Source: Metaphire vulgaris
Lineage: Eukaryota; Annelida; Clitellata; Crassiclitellata; Megascolecidae
Direction: 5' to 3'
Assembly: GCA_018105865.1 (NCBI GenBank)
Contig: CM030851.1
Location: 11,024,828-11,088,827 of the forward strand
Length of the DNA stretch: 64,000 nt
Position 1 is the stretch's first letter; each line of letters begins with the position of its first letter. Below the pieces are notes generated by a model. The model had not been told where the DNA came from, made no database searches, and worked only from the letters and a program-made list of their open reading frames with translations. Shown here piece after piece: positions 11,101-19,127 of this stretch. The position numbers and the translations under genes are program-made.

Positions 11101-14100
11101 GCCTTGCATTCTGAGACAAAGTTTTTCACACATTTCGGCTGTGCGGTACTGAAAGTAGTGAACTCCAGCGTTCGAACCGGTGCTGTTGTCTTCATGCCAT
11201 TCTTTCATACAATCTGAAGACAATTATCGCATAGACAGAGCCTTGAATATGTACGGACGCGCAATGAATTGATAAACTTAAGGTTTTAGAACTATAGTAG
11301 ATTAAGTAAACCACGAGCACTATACGTGTCGATGTCCAATATTGTATCGAAAATAGAAACAAATTTCTTAGTGTCATTTTTACAGTCAGCAGTCTAGGCC
11401 TTCCGTGGCGGATCATCGACATGTAGTAGAAATCCCATAATGAAGAGGCAGACGTGCAAATTAGCGCAATGAAATACCTAGCTTGTTAATTGTCTGCCAA
11501 CTTGCTACGTCTGTTTACTAGAAGAAAGTGATAGTGCATATAACACAATGCTCAGAAACATAAAGAGCTGCTTTATACGATTCATGATCAGTATCGAATG
11601 GAATATTACTCGAATAATTATCCGACAAATTTGGATAGCCAATTGAATAAATGTACATTATGACTAATATTTGTATTGTATTTACGACCGCCGAACCTAT
11701 TTCGTCGTCGTGGTCTGTGTTGCAACTGAGTAGACTCAAGGTTTTAACGGCATTGCAAAACGAGTTACCAAATTTAATTTTAGCGTTATGAGGAACTGTC
11801 AATGCACTGTTAATAGTAAAAATTTCAATCCATTCAAACCGTTTACCTGTGTCGTTTGGCAGAACTGCAGAAAAAATATAAAAATATTACATTATATATC
11901 ATTCTTTATATTTTTATAGCTGCATAATAGGCCTACTAAACACTTCACAAACTACCTGCATGCTGTCGTTCAACTCTTTAATATACATGCCTGATTGACG
12001 TTAATCTCATAAGCTTTGTTAGAATTCTTGGTAAAACAACGAAGCCTACTGCATCGGCATATAAAACGGATGTAGGCTAATATCAATGTGTCGTGAAAGG
12101 GAATACTTAGGACAGACTGATTTGAAGTTACTGAAATGTTGTCGAATTTAACAGAAATCGTGTCTTCAAATTTACTAAGATTAAATGGTGCTCCAAGAAG
12201 TAGAAACTCAGTTTTTGAGTGGTTTAATGAAAGCTTGTTATTGAACATCCAAGACTTGACTTGATGCAGACAGAGAGATAAGTTTCCAAATTACACTGAT
12301 GAGGTCTTATCATCAAAGGCAATGAATAAAAAATGTTCTCAGACAAGACATCCGGTATCAAGTTCAAATTTCCCTCCTATCACAATCATGACGACTGCTC
12401 GATTCCAAAAACTCCTCCCCCGAAATTCAACGCATTCCACCCAACATCTTTGTCCAAAATACGCCAAATTATTTTCTCTTTACCTAATAAACAGTGTCTG
12501 CTGGTCCAAGTTGCACATGTTGAGTGTCCTACCTCACTGCAAACGGTTTAAATTATGTTACGTCTTAATGGTTGAGGGACAAGTTACGCTCACTTGGATT
12601 TAGACATGTTCGGTCAATAATGTATTGGTCCATTCCACGAGGCGAACGAAACGTGTTATCTGGCCGCAGGTCTTCCATCTTTTGGTGTATCCAACATCCG
12701 GAACCTAAAGTCTTTTCGGTTTGAAAATCAACGGCGACACATCGGAGGTCGTCCTGGCAAAAGTTGAGACACGCCTCCATTGAATTCAAACCCAAATAAT
12801 GTGAGCCATTGAGTGAGTAGAGATTAGGATAACGAATCCATCTTGGCTCACAGGGCGAATCTGGCCAAAAATAAATACAGCACTTACACGAATAATACGC
12901 CAAGCTCACAGTCTTACCTAGGTCTTAAGCACTGGAAGTTAAGTTAGTGATGTTCTAAGCAGAGTCGGCGCGTCACTTTTTGGGGCCCCCTGCAACTTTT
13001 CGATATTGTGGGCCCTGTCATTCATATATTCAACGTTTACGTTACTTCAATAGTCAATGTATATATATATATTAGGGTGGTCCTTATTCCTATGGAAGAG
13101 AATATTTTTCGAGAGTTTTCAAGTCTGACCCCCTAAAATGTTTCCATCTGGTATAAGAAGTACACATACCAAATTTAGTACAAATGTTTTACTTCTAAGA
13201 GGTCGCTCAAGGTCTCAGAAGAATGTAGTGTTTAATAAGAAGAAAAACGTCAAATTCGGACATGCCCTCTTTTAGATGGCATTACATTTATTATAAATTG
13301 ACATTTAAAAGTTAACCGAAATGTTCCAAAATCGCAGTCAGATTACTGTTACTCAGTTTCTGAACTATCGCCACAGTAATTTCGCTTTAGGCACCCAGGA
13401 TATCTCTTACGATGATCAGAAACGGCTTGAAGTAAAAACTGCAACTGTTCTTCGTCTTTGGTCAAGCTACCAGTAAATTCCTGAACTAATGCAACCCCTC
13501 GTTCAGCATGATCATTTGTTACTTGAAAAGTCTTAACAGTATTACAGGCTAAGTTGTAATCATTCCTGTCATGCCATTGACATACCGGAGTGTGTAAAAA
13601 ATCAGAAGGTAGGTTGAGCTTTGTGAAAAGTGACATAGTCATCTTAGTTGTAAAGTCTTCCAATGATTTAGTTTGAACTTCATCTAGCAAGAGGTTAACG
13701 TGCTGTGGCACCATCAGTACATAGCATTGCCATCACCATTTTCTACTTTGTATCATTAGAAACTCTGTCATCAAACAAAGAGAGGCCGACCAACTCCTCA
13801 GATAAGTACCAAAGCTGACCTGCCAGTTTCATTGACGTTTTGCAGGAAAATCGCTTGTGAAATCTCGTGTAATCAACTAAGGACTTCAGTAGATTTAAAT
13901 CGTTATAGGGTGCGCCCACTGCAAGAGGAGCTCTTATCCACCCGACCACATAGATTCTAGAATAGAAGATGCAGAGGCTTCGAAGACCATGTAATTGACG
14001 TTGTGCCAGTTTAAGTTGAGAACGAAACATCCATACCTTGAAGGTATAAATCACTTTGCTCATCCAGCGAGCTAGATGCATGGGACCAGGTGTCGACCAT

Positions 14101-15473
14101 ACTACGCCACGACATGCATGAGTACCCAAAAAGATCAAAGTTATCTCAATCAGCTCCTTGTAGTCGTCACGTGGTTGTTGTTGTGATAATGCAGTTTGAA
14201 GCTCCTGAACTACATCATCCCTTATGTCAGATAAGGCCTCAAAAACTTCAATGTCACTCGAATAATCTTGAAAATGAGTTTTATCGATTTTCTTCCATTG
14301 TTCTTTAAATTTCTTAAATAGTGGAATTTCTGGAGATAAGGTAACGCTCATGGCTTCATTGAATGCGGCGGCAGCAACCAATTCCAAGATATGATGTCTG
14401 CAGGCTAAATGCAACAGACTACGACCAAGCAGTTCCTGAAGTATAACACATGCTCCATTGCTCAGTCCAGTATTTGAACTAGTTGTATCGAAACATAAAC
14501 CACATACACTATAAGATATGTTCCAAACATAGCAAAGACTGCACGAGCCTGCTCCTTTCCAGTGCCTGAACATATTTGAGGTACCCCCAGCAACTGTGAG
14601 CCACCACCCAACAAAGAAATCAGAATAGCCAGGCGATCTACCTTTTGTTTTCCAGAAAGATCCAGTAACAGCTTTCCATCCCAATGTACCAACAATTTTA
14701 CCCCAGGTTTGAAGCTTCCATGAATTATTGAAAAAAGCAGCTCGTCTATGTTCTTGCCTCTGACGGCGTATAGTGCTTCTATTAAGAGCCAAACTTTGAA
14801 TGTCGCAACCAATACTTTTAGCAGTTTCTGCAACAACCGAAACTGCTGATCTATCTGAAACTTTATTGCGATCCAGTACAGCAGACAGTTGAGGAGTTAA
14901 TATTTGCTGTCGTCCACGCTTGGCTCATGGGGGATGCTGTGGAAGAGAATACTGAGCACCACCCTCATTACTTGAGGATTCATCATCTGAACATGAAGAA
15001 CGGTCAGCGTCTAAGGTGTTTAACAAATCCACCGCACCTACTTGTGCCTTCAGATGTCGCTTTCTTTCTTTCTCAGCTCTTTCTTGTCGTCTTCTCTCTT
15101 TACCCGCTAGTACAGTATCAACGGAAGCCATGGTCCCTCTGCGCCCTTTCTCTCTTTGTGATAGGAGAAAATCGTTAAAACCTAATTATTGATAGTTAGA
15201 CTGTACCACACAGGCTCCTTCATTTTAAGTAATTATCACTTACTACCATGGTCGTTGCTTCAATGTTTCAAGTTGTTTAGCATATGATGCAAGAAATAGC
15301 ATAATTTCATAATAGAACATAATGCCTACATTACGCAATACTTTGATGCGCTTGAGCAACCAGTTAACAATTGAATATTGATCTGCAATTTTGTACTAAT
15401 AATCTACTTATAAAAAGGAACAAATATCAGGGGTCAGACCTAGACATTTCAAAATTTCTAAAATAAGGACCAC

Positions 15474-15540
<67 letters not shown>

Positions 15541-16347
15541 AATCCTACTGCTTGGAATATACAATCCACGAAAGTCTGGACTGCGGTTCCCTTTTGATTT
15601 GGGAAATTTGTAATATTTGACCTGTACAACTGCAGGTTTCACAGTGTCAGTATGCAGACCATTTGATATACTTTATGGTCAAGATGGGAGGTCAGTACCG
15701 AAAGTAGTTAGGCTTACTTCTAGCGGCAACGCTTGAGAAAATTGCTATAATTATTATAACCGGTCTTTTGAAGATGTACGCAGGTCACGTTGATTGTGAC
15801 ACAGCAATCATATATTAACCATTTCTTCAAATTAAAATAATTGGCTATAAAAACGAGACCCCCTAAATATCCGAGGCCGTGGGCCCCCTGCGGCCGCAGG
15901 CATTGTAGGCCCCACGCGCCGGTACTGGTTCTAAGATTTCCGAAAACGAAATGGACGCGGAACTTATCCTCTTTGACTGTTTAAAGGCATGATTAGGGCC
16001 TACCAATGGGGCCTGCAGACGTGTTCATTCGGAATTTTCACTTAAATCCGTTTTCGAGCATTATGATAAACGGCAGTCAGGCTATGTAGGCCCTAATAAT
16101 ATTATAGTCACCATATGGATGAACAATTTAAATAAGACCCACTTAAGCAGAGGGTTGGTCCAAGAAAGAAAAACTTTTTTAGTGCAAGGGTTGTGGACAA
16201 ATGGAACAGTTTGGACGAGGTGGGAGTGACAGTTGAAACAGTAAACGGATTCAAAGGCTATCTAGATAAACTAGGTTATTGAATGCAGATGGTTACATCA
16301 GTGGTTTTCACACAGGCTTATTTAGCCTCCTAAACCACTTAAAATCA

Positions 16348-16401
<54 letters not shown>

Positions 16402-16575
16402 GATTGAAGCACGGAGTGCTGTAGCACAAGATAATCATGTATTTATAGTTAGCAACATGATGGAAGCAAATTAGACAGTAAGAACCTCATCATGTTTAAA
16501 TTGCTTACCTTCGTCGTCGGAAACGAACGCTAGCGACATCGTAAAGCAATGCATTAATATGACACTAAGGTACAT
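4369..16575 (-). CDS. Unit 1: secreted PAN x5 / Thr-rich / C1q x3 protein (intact)
   Basis: Nine exons join as 16509-16575, 12594-12860, 11847-11864, 10824-11213, 10069-10335, 9175-9546, 8708-8962, 6143-7723 and 4369-5606. All junctions are phase 1 with GT-AG borders, and the sum is 4455 nt (1484 aa plus stop), open throughout. The product has a signal peptide, five six-cysteine PAN/apple-like modules, a basic then Thr-rich mucin-like segment and three C1q-like domains, with no membrane segment; it should be secreted. PAN modules commonly bind protein or carbohydrate, and C1q heads form trimers; the ligand here is unknown. Introns hold transposon remnants, including a dead hAT in intron 1. 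Best-preserved copy in the window. Confidence 0.75.
6143..7723 (-). CDS. Unit 1 exon 8: basic and Thr-rich mucin-like stalk
   Basis: The exon is 1581 nt, phase 1-1. The N-terminal third is Lys/Arg-rich with the family motifs RKPKMKINKIKYVIPAIIIH and LFVTRRPTLRMTSK. The rest is almost pure Thr with Pro, Lys and Arg (blocks such as TTTTTTRPTTT), a typical dense O-glycosylation substrate. The donor is GTTG|gtaagtg. The antisense strand reads as poly-Val, an artefact of the ACN codons. Confidence 0.8.
8042..8114. repeat. (AT)n microsatellite in unit 1 intron
   Basis: A nearly pure AT dinucleotide run with one GTGT interruption, in the intron between the Thr-rich and PAN-e exons. Confidence 0.9.
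8708..8962 (-). CDS. Unit 1 exon 7: PAN-e module
   Basis: 85 codons with six cysteines in PAN spacing (DCKYIW, DCKAHC, TCIGIDID, FCWLS, EAC). The acceptor is tttgcag at 8963-8964. The donor used by frame is AAAG|gtctgt, a weak site shared by units 1-3. A stronger gtaagt lies about 55 bases downstream, but it would change phase and is not conserved. Confidence 0.75.
9175..9546 (-). CDS. Unit 1 exon 6: PAN-d module with Pro-rich tail
   Basis: 124 codons. A six-cysteine PAN core (GCVTNW, VCKDLCLGLQDCVGMEFDTR, SGGCYIYYD, SCK) is followed by a Pro/Ser/His linker. The sequence is closest to PAN-b of the same protein. The acceptor is ttttcag and the donor AAAAG|gtattt. Confidence 0.8.
9765..9975. 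mobile_element. MITE remnant, end TGGAACCGCCACTG
   Basis: The right end reads GGGGATGCATCCCC...TGGAACCGCCACTG. The same sequence, inverted, occurs at 17476-17600 between units 1 and 2. The terminus resembles hAT ends; the left limit is approximate. Confidence 0.45.
10069..10335 (-). CDS. Unit 1 exon 5: PAN-c module
   Basis: 89 codons starting ESPCSTRWIRYPNMYSLNG and ending IVDRACLLP. Six cysteines; same length and pattern as PAN-a. The first Cys is followed by STR rather than the EPR seen in all other PAN-a/c modules. Acceptor gaccag, donor CCGG|gttagt. Confidence 0.8.
10824..11213 (-). CDS. Unit 1 exon 4: PAN-b module with Pro-rich tail
   Basis: 130 codons. The six-cysteine core (DCMKEW, MCEKLCLRMQGCIGIEFDTK, SGGCYAYFD, KKCK) is followed by about 45 residues rich in Pro, Ser and Arg. 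N-S-T near the start is a potential N-glycosylation site. Acceptor tcttcag, donor ACTG|gtaggg. Confidence 0.8.
11631..11730. other. Conserved intron block downstream of the microexon
   Basis: About 100 bp is shared at the same place in units 2 (about 30604-30715) and 3 (about 43613-43720), with strings such as ttggatagccaattgaataaatg. It gives a short ORF in units 1 and 3, but unit 2 has an early stop and no splice borders are shared, so I treat it as non-coding. It may be a splicing enhancer for the microexon (inference). Confidence 0.45.
11847..11864 (-). CDS. Unit 1 exon 3: 18-nt microexon (LPNDT)
   Basis: TTCTGCCAAACGACACAG is flanked by ctgcag and gtaaac. With phase-1 neighbours it adds LPNDT between PAN-a and PAN-b, creating an N-D-T N-glycosylation sequon. 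The exon and about 60 bases upstream are conserved in units 2 and 3, and a diverged version is present in unit 4. Confidence 0.7.
11995..12300 (-). mobile_element. LINE reverse-transcriptase fragment (CR1/L2-like)
   Basis: The minus strand reads SWMFNNKLSLNHSKTEFLLL, the 'W...NKL.LN..KTE.LL' signature near the C-terminal part of CR1/L2-type reverse transcriptases. It is a short 5'-truncated relic within unit 1 intron 2. Its outer limits are approximate. Confidence 0.65.
12594..12860 (-). CDS. Unit 1 exon 2: PAN-a module
   Basis: 89 codons, DSPCEPRWIRYPNLYSLNG to IIDRTCLNP, with six cysteines (CEPRW, ACLNFCQDDLRC, GCWIH, TC). The acceptor is tggccag; the exon ends in A before gtgagc (phase 1). 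Strongly conserved with PAN-a of units 2 and 3. Confidence 0.8.
13349..15131 (-). pseudogene. hAT-like transposase relic
   Basis: Reading starts near 15131 (MASVDTVLAG, Lys/Arg-rich) and meets a TGA near 14925. It then continues through RGRQQILTPQL and KLLVHWDGKLL to CFDTTSSNTG (candidate first catalytic Asp), ACRHHILELV and VTNDHAERGVAL. At least two frame changes (near 14700 and 14530) and another break near 13735 interrupt it. It cannot make a full transposase. Assignment to hAT rests mainly on the element's ends and duplication. Confidence 0.7.
15477..15538. repeat. (AT)n microsatellite
   Basis: A pure AT run of about 60 bases inside the hAT element. Confidence 0.95.
16140..16400 (+). 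mobile_element. LINE 3' end with (ATT)n tail
   Basis: The plus strand encodes FFSARVVDKWNSLDEV and ends VNGFKGYLDKLGY followed by TGA at 16280-16282, the typical C-terminus of a LINE ORF2. A short 3' UTR and an ATT tract (16347-16400) follow. It lies antisense in unit 1 intron 1. Confidence 0.75.
16509..16575 (-). CDS. Unit 1 exon 1: signal peptide
   Basis: ATG at 16575 opens 22 codons (MYLSVILMHCFTMSLAFVS then DDE), a hydrophobic run typical of a secretory signal, ending GAAG|gtaag in phase 1. Equivalent exons occur upstream of units 2, 3 and 4. Confidence 0.75.
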
Positions 16576-16960
16576 TTTAAAAAGGATTATCGTTTAAATT
16601 CCCTGAATTTAAACGCCTGCATATCAATGTAGGAAATCGCACGGCAGTCGTTAGATTCATTTTCTTTTAAATAGTTATATTATTCAGATCTTGAAACGAA
16701 TGTCGTCACAGATGTCGAAGCGGTGTCGTCATAAAGGATTGTTTTCAATCCAAGCCATAATAGACTGACAGAATTAATGATTATTCTTAATTGCTTTTAA
16801 GAATAATTCGTTGTTTTATGTTAAAGCATTTGCATGAAATGAAATTTTTACATATAAAACATCTAGATAGAGACATTATTCTAAGAGTTAGTCTGTTTAG
16901 AGAGGTAGATCTAATAGCTTTGTAATCTCGTTTTCTCTTATAAAAAAATCACACGTTCAT
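16576..16960 (-). promoter_or_regulatory. Unit 1 upstream block with paired TGACGAC
   Basis: This region is alignable with the same positions of units 2 and 3. Two TGACGAC motifs (minus strand; 16702-16708 and 16725-16731) flank TTCGACATCTG. TGACG is the half-site bound by CREB/ATF-type bZIP factors, so a proximal enhancer role is plausible; this is inference. Confidence 0.5.
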
Positions 16961-17750
16961 ACTCTTTAAAACATCGGAAAATGCATTCTGAAGGTGTGAC
17001 TATTATCATCCTTTATTATTAGTCTAATTTATATGGCGCCGTCAGGGCCGTTTTAGGGGCTTCGTATAGCCCCCGGCACTCTCATGCTCGTATTTCGCAG
17101 GTTCTTTGCAGCTTAAACAGCCAACACAACGCAAGTGCTCATCTTCCATTGTTTCCATTTTAACAGCGACTGTTAGAGCTACGAACGTTATTACAATTTT
17201 ATCTGCTATTTCTGTAATATTTTTAGGTAAAATAGCCTTATAGGCTATTCTTTTGTTTTCAATATTTTATTTTCTGGCTATCGTTGCGATTCGTTAGCCC
17301 CTGAAAGCTTCGTAGGCTCTTAACACTATTTTGTCAGTGTGCCTAATGGATAAGGCATCCCTTAGCGCTGTGGACGTGGCGAGTGCAGAAGGCTATGCCA
17401 GTTTAGTAAACATGACTTGAAAAAGATGTACTCGTTGCAGTGGCGTCAATCTGTAGTAAAAGCTGTGAGGTCCACCTAGTGGCGGTTCCACGTGGGGGAT
17501 GAGTGGAGATGCACTCCCCCACCGGACTTCCGACTTTTTTCGCTTGTGAAACCTATTTTTGGGTAAAAGTCTAGTAAAAGTACGGGGAAAATATGCGAGA
17601 AAATTGTTGGTCAGTAAGTAATTAAAGACATTGTTTCCCAATCAGGACTTATAAAAACTAGTTGTCATTATCACAAGATTCGCGTTTCTACAATTGTAAA
17701 TTTAACGATGCATTGTCCGACATATTTACGACATAGGTTACAGTGATTAA
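16961..17750. other. Intergenic between units 1 and 2
   Basis: No gene seen. The region near 17040-17130 aligns with 32620-32720 upstream of unit 2. A MITE relic occupies 17476-17600, and the 3' flank of unit 2 begins near 17620. Confidence 0.5.
17476..17600. mobile_element. MITE relic, end CTAGTGGCGGTTCCA
   Basis: An inverted-orientation relative of 9765-9975: TAGTGGCGGTTCCACGTGGG followed by the same GGGATGAGTGG and TTTTTGGGTAAAAG strings. The other end is not defined. Confidence 0.45.
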
Positions 17751-17756
17751 TTTAAT
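17751..17756 (-). promoter_or_regulatory. Candidate poly(A) signal ATTAAA, unit 2
   Basis: About 160 bp after the unit 2 stop, in the conserved AATTAAATTAATC context. Confidence 0.5.
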
Positions 17757-17913
17757 TTTTAAAAAAAAAAACTTGAAAGCAAAATAAGATAACAGAAGAT
17801 GCGCTCCGTTTAAACTGGATAATGGCTTAAATCGGGATTCAGTCTGCAAACTAAAAGCACTGCGCGCACCATTAACAACAAAGTATTGATAAATGTATTA
17901 GCAATCGAGAGAT

Positions 17914-19127
17914 CTAGATATCGTACAGAATCATTCCAAAGAACGCAGTGTAAGGACATGTGACAGCCGAATAGCTGTAGGTTTCAACTTCTCCAACGAC
18001 CTTAAGGACATCGTTTACGCTCAAGGCAAGTATCGTGCCATGACCTGCGACCGAATGGTCATTTTGAATTTTTGGATCGTGGTTGATCTCTATTAATTTC
18101 TCTCCGTTACGCTGGAGACTCAAATGTAACGCCTTTTCTGCTCTAAGTCCGCTCCTTATGTACACATAATAGTATCCGGCCACTTTGATTGTTACAGTTC
18201 TTGTCTTCTCGTCCCATAGGCCATCTTTATTGTAAGCTATGATGTTGAACCTGAATGGGTCTATTGGCTCACCCTGCGTATACGAATAGTAATCCTTCTG
18301 GACGACCCACGCCTGCGGGGCAACGCGTTTGGGAAGGTATGGAAAGACAAAGAATGTTTGTAGATTATACTTGCTATCGCCACTGCCAGTATAGCCACTT
18401 ATATTCGTGGTAATTTTCATTCCAGCGTTGCACTTAAAGAGAAATTCGACAGACAATGTCATTTCGCCGTTGACTACGAATGTGGTCTTATGGCCGCTAG
18501 AGGTAGTAAAGGTCAACACAAGCCACATCATATCCTTCGAATCCGACCCGGCCGCAATGCTGAGGAAGTACAGCCCGCTGCTGGTACAAGAGTATTGATT
18601 GGTATTTTCGTCGAAAACCCCGGACGCGGTTCCTATCTTCGTCACAAAACGTACCACATCGTCAGGTCCCGGAGGGACAGAGCCGACGGCATGTACCGTG
18701 CGCAAGATTGCATCGTCCGTCAAGGCGTCCGAAACGCTGAACACGCTGAGCATTGTCTCGGAGTGGTCGCTGAATATTTTACCACTGTCGAGAGACAGTC
18801 GGAGAGTCTCCGACTGCGGCAGCTTTAACAGTCCGCTGCGGCATATGGTAGCAGGTCCTTGATGAACTTTTGAAGTCCAAGCCAAATTCATGACAGATTT
18901 ACTTCCCTTTGCTAAGGATACCTGTGCAGGTTCACGAGCGATCAATCCGACGCAGATTTCTGCGAAGTAAACACCGGCGGACGGCGTTTCGTAGGTTAAG
19001 GTTTTCTTGCTGTTCGACGCCTTTTTGACGCTAGTAAGATCGATGGTCAGAAGAACTGGATTTGATGGAGCGATGATGATCCCGCTCGGACAAGCGGAGA
19101 ATACAAATCTGCGATTTGGACGCAATG
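17914..19127 (-). CDS. Unit 2 last exon: three C1q-like domains
   Basis: 404 codons, open. Starts ALRPNRRFVFSACPSG; domain 2 has FDENTNQYSCTSSGLYF; domain 3 has LWDEKTRTVTIKVAGYYYVY; ends AFFGMILYDI. Closest to units 3 and 5 in this window. A CYS replaces the SAS(P/L) seen at the start of units 3-5. Confidence 0.8.

Larger units (their letters stand above)
12960..15927 (-). mobile_element. hAT-superfamily DNA transposon, decayed
   Basis: The ends CAGAGTCGGCGCGT and CAGTACCGGCGCGT (inverted) bound 2968 bp, and an exact 8-bp duplication GTTCTAAG flanks it (12952-12959 and 15928-15935). Terminal CA...TG with an 8-bp duplication is the hAT signature. It carries a broken transposase on the minus strand and an (AT)n run (15477-15538). 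It sits in unit 1 intron 1, in the same orientation as the host gene. Confidence 0.85.

Noticed and set aside
11518..11802. Possible extra exon encoding ...IGSAVVN..QIL.IMYIYSIGYP in units 1-3
   Set aside because: Conserved, but unit 2 has a stop straight after the block and no shared acceptor or donor was found. Kept as a conserved non-coding block instead.
15427..15642. Frames made of Tyr-Ile repeats (also 56577-56777, 29662-29853)
   Set aside because: They are translations of (AT)n microsatellites.
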